From assembly GCA_015039365.1 (NCBI GenBank), contig WION01000595.1:1-30163 (forward strand): a stretch of DNA of 30,163 nucleotides, given 5' to 3'. Source of the stretch: Amanita rubescens. Lineage: Eukaryota; Basidiomycota; Agaricomycetes; Agaricales; Amanitaceae. Positions 9,580 to 19,689 of this stretch are shown in pieces. Position 1 is the first letter of the stretch. Every line of letters begins with the position of its first letter. Position numbers and translations under genes: made by a program. The notes below the pieces were generated by a model that worked only from the letters and a program-made list of their open reading frames with translations, was not told the DNA's origin and searched no databases.

Positions 9580-10218
9580 ATGTCCCTTTCTTTCTGGGAT
9601 CCTGATTTTGATACGGTCTTGTCCGACCGTTGGGGCGACCGCTCTATGGATCGGTGGTTCAACGAACCCGGTGACTGGCGCATTGCGACTAGCAGGCCTC
9701 TTCTCGATTGGGACCGACCGGTCGCGCGTCGCCGCGGCACCGAATTTGGAACTTCAGGCACGCTCAGGCCTAGGTTAGTAGTATTAACCCTTATTAAGCC
9801 CGGTCCTTCAGCTTCCGGTGTCTGAAACTTGTCGCTTAGGATGGATTTACATGAGAACCCGGAGAACAACACCATGACGGCGTTGTTTGAGCTCCCCGGG
9901 CTTAATAAAGAAAATGTCAACATTACCGTGCAGAATAACCGTCTGGAGGTCACGGGTGAGAGCAAGATGGCCCAGCAATACGAAGAAGGTGGTTGGGCCA
10001 TGCGGGAGCGTCAGTCGGGCAAATTCTTTAGGAGCATTACGCTTCCTACTGGGGTTACGGTGAGGACTCGTTCCCGGTCAAGGCATTATCATGGTTCGTA
10101 GGTTGAGAAACATTAACAGGAAGCAGACATCAAAGCCAACTTGGAGAATGGTGTCCTGATGGTTACTTTCCCCAAGACTACCGCCGAAATGGCGCCAAAG
10201 AGGATTTCCATCCACTGA
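9580..10218 (+). CDS. small heat shock protein, Hsp20/alpha-crystallin family (170 aa)
   Basis: ATP-independent cytosolic chaperone that holds unfolding proteins for refolding. Exons 9580-9773, 9840-10059 and 10120-10218; introns of 66 and 60 nt; 171 codons with stop. The N-terminal arm (1-64) is Trp/Arg/Asp-rich (FWDPDF, DRWFNEPGDWR), as is usual for oligomerising Hsp20 arms. The alpha-crystallin domain starts at RMDLHENPENNTMTALFELP, includes NVNITVQNNRLEVTGE and ends with ENGVLMVTFPK (the conserved A/G-x-L as G-V-L, about 149-151). The last residues KRISIH lack an obvious I-x-I tail. Intron positions and phases match sHSP2 exactly: exon 2 is 220 nt and exon 3 is 99 nt in both. It converges on the RING gene ending at 10388. 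Confidence 0.92.
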
Positions 10219-10387
10219 AGAAGTTGCCTCGTTTCTCGTAAATGCAAAGATGTATTTGTAGCCTTTCCTTCATACTCCATGTATCGTACATAAAAACAAC
10301 TGTAATAGCTCGCATACTTTACACTGGTATGTAATAAAATGTCATGACTCGGTAAAATGGGGGGAAGAAATCGAGTGAAATGCAAAA

Positions 10388-11320
10388 TTAAATGACTGGT
10401 AAGGGGCTCAGCGATGCGGATGCTCGGCGCTTGCGTGGTCTTTCGTCGTCCTCCGCATCCGAATTGCGTGGAGATTCATACGGCGTTCTTACCCGCTTCA
10501 AGGACGACAGGCCAAGGGTATTCGGCGACGATGATAAGCTGATGATGGAGAGTGGAGAGCCACTCTTTCGCTGCATATCGACTTGGCCTAAGAGAGTGGA
10601 CGGGAGGAATGGTCCTTCCCCAAGTCTGCGATGGACAGCCTATGAGATTGTAATCCATCGTGGAACTAAACGACTCACAAGTTATCGTCGTTCTCATTAT
10701 CGTCGTCATCTTCGTCATCTTCATCGTATAAACGTCCTTTCAGCACCTCGCACTTCCTGCGAAGCTCGTCACGTTGGCGAGCAGCCTGCATAGCCTGTTC
10801 TCGTGTCAAACGCATCATCTGTAGAAGTCCTAGCGTTGATGACGAGTGGGCCTCGGCACGCTTTCGCCACATGGAGCAATTCTTCTGCAGGGCGGCATTT
10901 TCTGCCCGGAGACGTGCATTTTCAGTCTGCAGGTCCGCGTCTGAACTGGAAGATGGCTGAGCAGGCATAGAAGGCCCTCCAAAATGTATTTTCCGAATGC
11001 TCGGAAGGAGATTGGCTTTGAGATGGGGTGGCACAGCGGCCGGATCCAAAGTAGCTGTATGATGGGCTTTAAAAAGAGAACATGATACCTGACGTTGATT
11101 TTACCTGTGCTATAAGATGTTTCGCATGTAGGGCAATGATGCATGGTGGTCAAAGGGGCAATAGCACGAATAGCCCTAAAAATGCAGTCATTGCAGAAAA
11201 CATGTCCTATCGATGGCGTTCGCGATAATATTCAGAGACTGATGACATATTAATAGACTCACCACAAGGAAGACAGACGGGAGAAATCAAGTCGTTTGTG
11301 CAGATGTTGCAAGCGGCCAT
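10388..11320 (-). CDS. RING-finger protein with coiled coil and basic tail (257 aa)
   Basis: Probable E3 ubiquitin ligase. Exons 11320-11263, 11206-11105, 11054-10679 and 10625-10388; introns of 56, 50 and 53 nt; 258 codons with stop. An N-terminal C3HC4 RING uses C4, C7, C19, H21, C24, C27, C44 and C47 (CNICTND, PCGHVFCNDC, CPTC). A heptad-like coiled coil (LQTENARLRAENAALQKN and on) follows, then a run of Asp/Glu/Asn. The last exon adds a Ser/Pro-rich part ending in a basic cluster RPRKRR, a likely nuclear signal. An apparent stop at 10675 falls inside the third intron (TT|GTGAGT..GCAG), and using it as the end would lose the C-terminal 80 or so residues. The intron after the third zinc-binding Cys is in the same place as in the RING gene at 13723-14795. 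Substrates are unknown. Confidence 0.82.
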
Positions 11321-12492
11321 GATGGTTGGGAGACTGGGTTGGGGGAAGCGTGTTTCTCAGGAGATGTCCCCTGACTTATAAAGAGGCGAGACCAACACCT
11401 TGTATTACAACTCAACAGTTGCGTACGTGTATGAAGTATCGGCCACCCATCATCGTCCTTCCACAATTTAATTTTCTGTGATTGCCGCACCACTTCAGCA
11501 CGGGCCCCAGGTTCCCTGCATCGCGCACATGAGCGCCTACGGAGTAGGTTAAGCCGGTCAGGTCCTGTCTAGGGCGAGAAAACATGGTCGCGAAGGGGCC
11601 AAAACAGGAAAGTTGATGCCAAAATCGGACCTGGAAACAGGTCGGAGGTGGCGAAATACCGACTGGAGCCTTCCTTAACTGGTAAGGCATCAGATTCAGC
11701 AGAACCATAGAAGTGGGTTCCGTCAGAAAACCAGCACAGTAATATTACATGACATGCATGTCCAAATGCGTAGCGGACTTAACATAGTGGCGCTAGCCGT
11801 GAATTTTAATTCCACGCCCATGATAGGAAACACTTACGTAAGATCGTCTAGTCAATTCAGGCATCGGAGGATGCGATGTACCGATGATGGTGATTGATCA
11901 TATATATCAAGCCCACAAGGACCTGAACAGCACACCCAAGATCCATTCAAATGCTAATTCGTGTTTCGACCCAGCCTTGCTGTCTGCCACTGATGATTAA
12001 TGCTATAAGCCTGATGGTTGAATGAAGTTCCGAACTGTGTAGAATCTAGATGTGATAGTGGCGTCCGAATGACTTATGAATCATGCAATTAGACAAATTA
12101 AGAGCTGACCGTCGGGCCCCCATGCTTTTTCATGTTATGTAAAATCGAAAACGAAAACTACGGTTGACTGGAACCCTTAGTCATTGTATATCCGATGCGT
12201 TCGGCAAGTTTGAAGCGACTGACTGTCATCGGAATAACACAAGCTCTGATGAGTGCATTGCAACCCTGTTCCTTGCTTTGCATCAAGGAACGACATTGCG
12301 CTTCTTTGCCAGCGCTCAGGCGTGGGCGTGACCGAGAAACCCGACCGTCACAGGTAGCAAGTTTGAAGTCACAATTATCGGCAAATTGCGAAGCATGTAC
12401 AGCATGGCAGAATAAGGTTTCAAGCCACAATCGGCGTGTGCAAACAGCCGCATTGAGTGGTGCGAGCGACAAGTCTACCCAACAGCAACAAA
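11321..12492. other. divergent intergenic region between a RING gene and RPL11
   Basis: About 1.17 kb holding the promoters of the RING gene (-) and of RPL11 (+). Open frames here (11412-11708 -, 12158-12472 -, and the 5' extension of a plus frame from 12195) have no family resemblance and overlap each other, so I do not call them. CAACAGCAACAAAATGG marks the RPL11 start. Confidence 0.5.
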
Positions 12493-13197
12493 ATGGTCAG
12501 TACTACTGTTTAAACAATGTAGGTTCGAAAGTTGATTATACATGTTCTATAGGCAGAACAGAAGACAGCCCCAACAAATCCCATGAGGGAACTCCGCGTC
12601 GACAAGCTCGTCATCAGTATGTCTGTCGTACATGCGCTGTTTGGGTGATGGGATCCACTGACCCGACCCTTTCGTTAGACATCTCTGTCGGTGAATCTGG
12701 TGATCGTTTGACCCGTGCGTCCAAGGTGTTGGAACAGCTAACTGGACAAACGCCCGTTACATCAAAAGCGCGCTACACCGTACGTCAGTTTGGCATCCGT
12801 CGCAATGAAAAAATCGCCGTGCACGTTACAATTCGGGGTCCCAAAGCGGAGGAGATCCTCGAACGTGGGCTGAAGGTGAAGGAATATGAGCTGAGACGTA
12901 AGAACTTCTCGGACACCGGAAACTTTGGTTTCGGTATTCAAGAGCATATTGATCTCGGCGCTCGGTACGACCCGACAATTGGTATCTTCGGTATGGACTT
13001 CTACGTTGTAATGGGTCGTCCCGGTGCACGGGTGGCACGGAGAAAGCAGAAGAAGGCACGGGTCGGGTTCTCGCATCGCGTAAAGAAGGAAGACACAATG
13101 GCATGGTTCAAGCAACGATTCGATGGCATTATCTTGGTACGCTGCTTATGCATGGAAGCGCCTATAGTATGTAACCTGCGATCTTTCACAGAAATAA
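12493..13197 (+). CDS. RPL11: 60S ribosomal protein L11 (uL5), 176 aa
   Basis: Large-subunit protein uL5, which binds 5S rRNA and sits in the central protuberance. Exons 12493-12495, 12553-12616, 12679-13136 and 13192-13197, total 177 codons. Exon 1 codes only the start ATG, followed by GTCAGT; exon 2 opens GCAGAACAG (AEQ) after CTATAG; exon 4 is only AAA TAA. The protein reads [20 protein letters not shown], then [72 protein letters not shown] and [12 protein letters not shown]. This is the whole eukaryotic L11 sequence at the usual length, with highly conserved residues. The longer frame starting at 12195 reads through both introns and is not the protein. The two RING genes flank it on the other strand. 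Confidence 0.95.
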
Positions 13198-13722
13198 ACG
13201 CCCCGCCCATAATACCGTTATATGCTATGCCCTACATTATAAACCTATGGCATGTATTGGTATGCACCAAATACTTATTTACATCAATTCCCCGGTGTAC
13301 GGATCGTTTGTGTGACCGATACGTGCATCTGTCAAGAATGCACAAGAATGGTTTGATCACATATGCCGAAATGACTTGACAGCGCAAGATGTCACCTTCG
13401 CCCATAGAGGTTGAATACGGTCAGCGCTTATTTCAAAGGATCGCAGACGCGAAGTTTCCTTTTTGGTCCCAGCTGGACCGGCACTGTCGGGTGGCCGGAT
13501 CTGTCGAGAGAAAGAGGGAAGTTGGTTATTTCTTTAACTTTATGGTTTGATAACTTGATTCGTTTAACATTTCGGTGTTCACCCGGATTTCGATTAGATG
13601 AGAAACCGGGACCGGGCATACCCTCGAAATCAAACCGGGGATCCGAGAGCGCCAACGGAATAGGACGTGTGTTATCGCGCTCTCGGCAGTTGGTCTGAGG
13701 CATTCCCGTCAGGTTATTGCTG
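13198..13722. other. convergent intergenic region
   Basis: Lies between the ends of RPL11 (+) and the second RING gene (-), so it should hold both 3' untranslated regions. Overlapping frames on both strands at 13411-13703 have no recognisable content. No repeat or RNA gene was seen. Confidence 0.5.
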
Positions 13723-14795
13723 TCATTGTCCTACGTCGAGGTTAGCATTAATTAGGACTTTGCGGCTGAAGGAAATTACCAGATCCACGTCAATCTTAGG
13801 TACAGAAAGCGAAGTCTCGCCAGCAGCTTCCTCGCCGTTTCCACCCGCCTTCTGCTCCATCTCTGCCAGTCGTCGCTGCATTTCTCTTCTTTTTGCCTTG
13901 TTTTTGCGCTCCTATAAACAGCACAATATTAATAAATATAGATGGCATGACAAAACCTACCGCGATCTTGTATTGCTGCAAATAACCTTTCAGTGTTGCG
14001 ATTTCCGTCCCTAACTCAGAAACACGCTCTCCGAGTGACGTGTTATCGCTACGGACTGTATTTAGCTCCTTTACCGCTTTTTCAACCATCTCAACAGCAC
14101 GATCCCTCTCTGTTTCCACCTGCTGCTGAGTTCGGCGCATTTCTAGTCCCTGCTTTTCCTTCCTGCGTAATTTTGCCGTCAGTTCCTTTATTTGCTCCCT
14201 CCGATCGGCCGATCCATCGAGTGCTGCCTGTAACTCTTGCAGTTGGTCCCTCTGTGCATTATTCTCTGCGTATAATGGCGCAATTCGTTCCTTGAATTCG
14301 GATACGGCCTGAAGAATGGATTTCTTTTGAATGTAGTTGTTAGATGCAAATCGTTAGAAATTGAATGTACTCAACTGCCAGGCCCTCGTCTACTTCCAGC
14401 TCATCCGCGACCTTTTGCAACTTTGCTGGAGTTCTAAGAACGCTCACAATTTTGGTATCTTTGTCCATCCGACTGAGGCCTTCCATAACCAGTTCAGTTT
14501 GGACAACTTTGTTGGGGACGAAATCTACATGAACCATCTTTACGAAATTTTCAACGTTTGACCCAACGAATATCCGGCACATAGGGCACGTTTCGCTTCC
14601 CTGGGCTAAAAACCAGGACTTGATACAAATAGCGCATATCGAGTGTGCTGCGACACGTCCTTCGAGTTTAAGTAACCAGCATCAATCACGTCTGAGAAAC
14701 TACCCACCGCATGGAGAAAGGATCCGAAATTCATCTATTAGGCGAGCGTTAGTGCAAATACTGCATCGGGCATATGGCTTGAAGATCGTGTCCAT
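13723..14795 (-). CDS. RING-finger protein with long coiled coil (303 aa)
   Basis: Probable E3 ubiquitin ligase or scaffold. Exons 14795-14708, 14647-14376, 14323-13961 and 13911-13723; introns of 60, 52 and 49 nt; 304 codons with stop. The C3HC4 RING is C11, C14, C29, H31, C34, C37, C50 and C53 (RCSICTNARL, PCAHSICAICIKSW, CPMC). After a central region, a long Glu/Lys/Arg/Gln-rich coiled coil runs from about residue 120 to 270 (ERIAPLYAENNAQRDQLQEL, REQIKELTAKLRRKEKQGLE, ERKNKAKRREMQRRLAEMEQ). The second donor (GCA|GTTGAG) is weak and chosen for intron length and phase, so that junction is the least sure. The first intron falls after the third zinc ligand in phase 1, exactly as in the RING gene at 10388-11320, suggesting the two are old paralogues. 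Confidence 0.78.
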
Positions 14796-15086
14796 AAGTC
14801 AAGAAACGCGTCGTTTAGTCACGTGCCAAAGTGACTCGCGCGTCTCTCACAATGACCGTGACAGTCTCCGGAAACTAGAGTCAACGCCGAATGGCACTTT
14901 GGCTCCTCTCGTGATATCTAAGATGTAAGACACTTAGGATATATGAAAATGTTCTCAGACAAGCTAATCGAAACCTTTACTCCAAATACTGTCATTCTTA
15001 TCCCTGCCTCTCACGTGAAAAAGAGTTTATCGTATTGATTTACAATCTGGGCGATTCTAGACTAAGGCTTACATCTACTGTCATAT

Positions 15087-17679
15087 CTACAGGCCACAGC
15101 GAGGCTTTCGTCCAATTGCAGACATAAACGATTCGAAAGTGATGCGCTTTTCTAGGCGTTTGAGCCTGGCTTCGCTCCAAGCTGCAGTGTCCCGGATTTT
15201 GAATTCCAGCCCAAGTTCGTTGGCCCGGGTGCTATAAGCTTCGTTAAACAACTCGCGTAGCGGATTAATCCACGTCAGAAAAAGGTCGTTGAAATCCTCC
15301 AAGACACAGGGCGAAATCCCTTCTGGATAGTCAAGAAACTCCGACTTGGCTCTAGCAGCCCTGGCGAGGTCTGAGTTATTCCAATCTTCGAATTTGGGTT
15401 GGGTATGTAAACATTGCTTCTTCTGAAGGTCGAAGTGAACAGCTGCCCATATCAGGATATAGAAAAACGATTCGAGGTCGTGACAATATCTATGAGGAGT
15501 GTTTCCTCGTAATAAGCTGATTGACATGAAGGGTATCGTGCCGGTGCGGTGTTGCGCATTGGAAGGGATAACCGCGTTCAGTTCATCAATGAGCGAGGCG
15601 AGGTCCCAATCTAACAGAACCCCGATGTGGCCAGTACGTTTCTTGTCACACATGAGATTGTTGATGCTAAGATCACGATGAAGCACACGCCCTCGCCGAT
15701 ACGCAGCATAGTGACCTAAAGTGTCTCTTGATCAATAAAATAATGTAGGAAATTCGTGCACAAAGAACGTACATTCGACACAATCAACGAACACGTTTTG
15801 AAATTCCTCGACACTGTCAACCATCCATAAAGCCTTGTACCGAGACATCACAAGCGCGTGGAAGCATCGCTCCAAATCTTGGATAACTTTGATACCTAGG
15901 GAGTGACTCGGCAGACGAACTTGTTCCGCAGTCATGTCGGCGGAACACAGCACATTCGGTAAGTGTTGAGCCATATCAGGGATGGCTTCGCGAAGCTGAT
16001 GTATCACGTCCGCTTCTCTCTTTCTCCGGTTGTCCGGCCATATCAGCTTGAGAACAAGGTCCGCGTTTTCGTCGTCCTCGTTTCCGCCGATCTCTTCTAC
16101 AGGAAAAACATTCGTCCCGCGTCCAAGTAAGCCTCTATTTGCGAAGAGCCTGTCGCCTGTTATCCCGAAGCTTTTGATCGTTTGATCGCCCAATACAAGG
16201 ACGACTTGATCGCCTTTGGACTGTTTTGCGCTTATTGCTGTTTCGAACAGTTGGTCGACATCCGATGGGCACGGCTCGGATGCAGGGATGATGAACGGGT
16301 CAAACCCGGCCTGGCGCGGGGTGCATTCACAAAGAGCATATAATACCATTGCCAACAAGTGTGGTTCTTCCTCAAAGTCGAACAGGACGGTGTGAGCCAC
16401 GGTAGCACGATCGTAATACCACAAAGAAATGTTGAAGCGATCGACAAGAACGCCTGTGACGTAATGACGGCTAGCAGCGGCCATGCATTCTAAGGCATAG
16501 CGAGCCAACTGCATGTGGTCTCGGTTAAGAGAAGGTTTCTTGTTTTGACGCTTGCGTGGGACGGAGACAAGGGTATCGTCAGCTTTCCGCTTCATAGAGC
16601 TGGATAATTGTGGCTCGATTGGCTCAGGCTTAGATTTACGATTGAGGTTGACTCTGGCGGACGACGTAGAAGAAGCCCTGGAACGAGGAGGCTTCGGGGA
16701 ACTCCTCTTCTTTGATGTTGTGGATTTTTCGCCAACTTGTGCTTTGGCTTGACGCGATCGGAATTCAAACTGGATGCCGCCCTCAACGGCGTTGTTTAGC
16801 TCGGCTCCCACTGTCTGACTGCCCGGTGGCATCGATGAGGATGCGCACGATACACTAGGGGTAACACCAGACCTTCCCGGCTGATCGCGACTGGTGGCAC
16901 CACCGCGAGTGTCGCGTAGTACGCTTTCATCGAAAAGCAGGCGTCGAGAGTGGCTAACGGGCGCACTTTCTGCGTGAAAGAGGTTCTTTCTGGACGACGC
17001 TGGAATTGACCCTTCGGGAAGGACCCGTCCATGAGATTTTCGTCCCCTCGCGCTTTTATCGCGAATCTTGAATTCGAATGGTGCAATGACATTGCTCCAT
17101 GTGATCTCCGTGGGTTCAAAAGAGACGACGACGTCCGGCTTGCGCAGATTGTGTCCATTATTTATGGGCCAACCGCCACTGGACGTTTGGAAGCGATCAA
17201 ACGAGTCCAGCACGGGAAGTCCAATCTTTCCAAGCTCCTCAATGAGGTGCTTTGAGATATCCAAGAAGGGCCGATAAGCCTTTGGCTCATGGTCGAAAGC
17301 GGCCTTATACGCCTGAACGAGATCTGTTGGCAAAGACGATTTCAGAGTTTCCGCCGCGTTGTGAATCTTGTCCAGAGCTTGTTCACTCAAACCCCAGACG
17401 TGACGGAGGAAGGCATAAATGTTCAACTTCTCGTCGGCGATTCTTTCCGATACATCCCTTTGGAGCTCGGCTCTCATGTCATCGACGGTATACCCGGCAT
17501 CGGATACGCCGCGTCTGTGAGGTGTCGAATTCATGGAACAACTACCTAATCTCATTCCGTAAGTATGAGCGAGAATCGGCGAATCTAAGCGACTCACTGC
17601 AATAGTCACTATAATAGTCGCTGTTGTATGAACAGGAGGAGCAGGAGTGAAAATCGGATCCTGAAGTCTCGGAGGACAT
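15087..17679 (-). CDS. FunK1-type fungal protein kinase, copy B (827 aa)
   Basis: Twin of the kinase gene at 4853-7460. Exons 17679-17598, 17545-15773 and 15715-15087; introns of 52 and 57 nt; 828 codons with stop. It keeps the same motifs: GRGTNVFP, VLKLIWP, HRDLSINN, DWD and HDLESF. The five-residue length difference comes from two in-frame indels: two residues more near ARGRKSHGRV and seven fewer near RSRQAKAQ. About 75 residues around the catalytic loop are identical to copy A, then residues in the kinase C-lobe differ strongly (for example KKQCLHTQPKFEDWNNSDLA versus KKRCLSPAPTFKKWNNSDLL) before identity returns at AAWSEARLKRLEK. No stop or frameshift is seen, so both copies look functional. 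Confidence 0.9.
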
Positions 17680-17877
17680 TGTTTCAAAGTGGCGGGGGTT
17701 TACTTATACTATTTATCAAGTGGTTTACTGTGGCTTCGCAAGGACAAAGGGCGAGGTCGCGCACTTTCCTAAAGGGGCAAAAATAACAGGAAAAAGTCAG
17801 ATTGGGAGGCGGCAGGATTTGAAGGATTTGAAGGAAGCTAAGATGATGGTGGCACGGCGGAGTTGTAGACCGTGTGG

Positions 17878-17884
17878 ATTTATA
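17878..17884 (-). promoter_or_regulatory. TATA-like box upstream of FunK1 gene B
   Basis: TATAAAT on the minus strand, 205 nt before the ATG at 17679. It corresponds to the box at 4646-4652 in arm A. Confidence 0.45.
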
Positions 17885-18194
17885 ATAAAGGGACGCAGGC
17901 AAGATGTGTGATTGGGGAGCGGCCGTTAAGTTGTAAAGCGACTGATCAACCACGTGGTCTGGAATCTGGATGGCCCATCGAGCAGAGCGTAAACAACTTA
18001 CGGTAAAGCAAATCTGACAATTTGTTCATGTATTTTGTGTTTTTCGCTCCAGGACCGTAGAATGGCGCATGGTCAACCGAGATGTGGCCGTGCTTCTCGC
18101 TGAATGCTATTCTTATATTTGAACTTGATCTCCTACAAGAACTTTAATAAAAGAAGCCAAAGCCATTAGTCTTCCGCGCGCTGCCGCCGACTTG

Positions 18195-18410
18195 AAGGGG
18201 GCAAGATCTACGCCAAACGGCCCGTTCTTAAAGCTGCTTTAGCTGCTCGTATCTGTTAACGTGATGTCCCAAGAACATTGACCAAATGCTGACCTGTTCG
18301 CATAGCAACTTTGGTAAATATCCTGACCGAATAGCTCCAAGACCCCCAGCATTCGTCACAGGAGCCACCAGCTCATGACCCGAAGCAACATTCATGCTGA
18401 ATATAAGCAT
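18195..18410 (-). pseudogene. nitronate monooxygenase (2-nitropropane dioxygenase) relic B
   Basis: The minus strand reads MNVASGHELVAPVTNAGGLG followed by AIRSGYLPKLLCEQ, then a GTCAGC..GAGCAG intron-like stretch and LKQL, where a stop and frameshift break the frame. The following DNA still resembles the FKNGPFGVDLALPQVGGSAR coding sequence in other frames. This is the N-terminal FMN-binding part of a fungal nitronate monooxygenase. The copy in arm A keeps the second half in frame but has lost part of the first, so the two relics have decayed independently since the duplication. Confidence 0.65.
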
Positions 18411-18937
18411 GTAGTCTCTATTTGTATGCCCGGGTGCCAGATCCCGAAGAATTCGGTGATTGGAGTTTGGATGCGAGTCATACCGTTTCACTCTATAAGG
18501 TCCTTTTCTGGAGAATGGGTTGAGAGCACGACGCGGGTTTTAAGATAATTGAAGATTACGTTGTGAGGATGGCAAAAATAGTACATTACCGGTGCCGGTG
18601 ACAGGCCGGGCCGATTCCCGAACCATCTAGAAAACTCCACGCAGCGTTCAAAGCGCTCACCTTCTAGCCAGACCAACCAGGCTGACGCTGTTGCCATTGG
18701 CAGTGCCATTATATGGACTGCTGACTGATTGTACTCTGAATGAGTCAGCACCTCCGCTCCTGCCAATTCCGCGTTGACTGTACGCGTCAGCTTTTTTTTT
18801 TAATGTTTATCGCAACACAACAATGCTGAAAACGATTTGCACAATCGATTCTCTGCCTAGCGATTACAAATATCCAAGTTATAACGTAAATCATACAAGT
18901 ACGGTCCCTCGCCGATGTCTATCACTAATGGCAGAAT
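18411..18937. other. intergenic, no supported gene
   Basis: Between the enzyme relic and the 3' end of sHSP2. It contains a minus-strand frame at 18488-18766 with unconvincing composition, and a run of ten T (about 18792). From about 18776 the sequence resembles 20337-20420 downstream of the sHSP pseudogene (shared GACTGTACGCGTCA), marking the edge of the sHSP tandem duplication. Confidence 0.5.
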
Positions 18938-19507
18938 CTACGCAATCTGAACTTTCTTCGGTGCCATCTCAGGAGTCGTCTTCGGGAATGTGACTATCAA
19001 AACACCGTTGTCCATCGATGCTATAACTTCGCTTTCCTGTTTCGTAACGTTCAGTAATGCACTTGGCTTTAAGCGATGACCAGAATCGCGTACCTTGACT
19101 CCCTGAGGAAGCTGTAGAGTTCGAGAGAACTTGCCATATCGTCTCTCACGTACGGCATAACCATTCTCATCGTGTTCGGAAGAGATCTTACTTTCTGCAG
19201 CGATAATCAAGCGGCCGTTATGAACATCAATGTTGACGTTCTCCTTGGATACACCTGGCAACTCGAATGTGGCTGTCACCGTGTTCTTCTCCGTATCCTC
19301 GTGCAAATCCATTCTATGAAAATTGTCAACTACCTTGTTCCGTCCTGGGAGAAATATGGAGTCATACCTTGGCTTTATTTCACTGACGGTATTATCGACA
19401 CGGTCACGACGACGCTGAGAGGCGCCGCCGTGGCATCGCGAGGACAAGGCCTCGTTGAAGAAACGGTCAAACTCAACGAGGGGATCGTACAAGACGTAGG
19501 TGGACAT
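18938..19507 (-). CDS. small heat shock protein, Hsp20/alpha-crystallin family (152 aa)
   Basis: ATP-independent cytosolic chaperone. Exons 19507-19368, 19313-19094 and 19036-18938; introns of 54 and 57 nt; 153 codons with stop. The N-terminal arm (1-47) starts MSTYVLYDPLVEFDRFFNEA. The alpha-crystallin domain runs from RMDLHEDTEKNTVTATFELP through NVNIDVHNGRLIIAAE and YGKFSRTLQLPQGVK to MDNGVLIVTFPK (G-V-L about 131-133) and ends KKVQIA. The second intron is in frame and stop-free, so reading it as coding would add 19 false residues. A TATAAATA box and a perfect heat shock element lie upstream, so heat induction by Hsf1 is expected. Its arm is shorter than that of sHSP1 (47 versus 65 residues). 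Confidence 0.93.
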   Translation of the reverse strand: MSTYVLYDPLVEFDRFFNEALSSRCHGGASQRRRDRVDNTVSEIKPRYDSIFLPGRNKVVDNFHRMDLHEDTEKNTVTATFELPGVSKENVNIDVHNGRLIIAAESKISSEHDENGYAVRERRYGKFSRTLQLPQGVKVRDSGHRLKPSALLNVTKQESEVIASMDNGVLIVTFPKTTPEMAPKKVQIA

Positions 19508-19584
19508 GTTAGCTTTGATGAGAGAGTTCTAAGGCTTTGTGGCTAGAGAGGTGAATTCTGATATTCTCTGGGCTGAATTCCTGG

Positions 19585-19592
19585 TATTTATA
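19585..19592 (-). promoter_or_regulatory. TATA box of sHSP2
   Basis: TATAAATA on the minus strand, about 80 nt before the start codon at 19507. The same box is kept in front of the sHSP pseudogene (20668-20675). Confidence 0.7.
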
Positions 19593-19655
19593 CCTTTCCA
19601 GCGTCTGCCTTTAACGCTTACGCGTCGTCTTACGCGTCGCCCCTTGTTGGCCCTC

Positions 19656-19668
19656 GAAAGTTCTAGAA
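19656..19668 (-). promoter_or_regulatory. heat shock element of sHSP2
   Basis: GAAagTTCtaGAA: three inverted 5-bp units with perfect spacing, the consensus site for trimeric heat shock factor. It lies about 70 nt upstream of the TATA box. Confidence 0.8.
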
Positions 19669-19689
19669 ATGGTTGTGACTCGTAGCTCT

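Larger units (their letters stand above)
15028..18365 (-). repeat. inverted duplication, arm B
   Basis: Reverse-complement counterpart of 4180-7520, with the same gene order: enzyme relic, promoter, FunK1 gene, 3' flank. The arms are about 7.5 kb apart and face each other. Divergence is uneven: very low through most of the kinase gene, but high in about 190 nt of the last exon and moderate in the promoter flank. Confidence 0.9.

Noticed and set aside
10392..10793. Plus-strand 133-codon frame opposite the first RING gene
   Set aside because: It is the antisense shadow of the RING gene's last exons, which continue a phase-correct protein.
12195..13379. 394-codon frame containing most of RPL11
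   Set aside because: It reads through the first two RPL11 introns and past the true end; the spliced gene gives the exact expected length and ends.
18793..18803. T-run as a retroposon tail
   Set aside because: No element body or target-site duplication lies beside it; the surrounding similarity is explained by the sHSP tandem duplication.
19037..19093. In-frame insert in sHSP2 (GTACGC..AACAG) as coding sequence
   Set aside because: sHSP1 has an intron at the same codon and phase, and the insert breaks the alpha-crystallin domain between strands.
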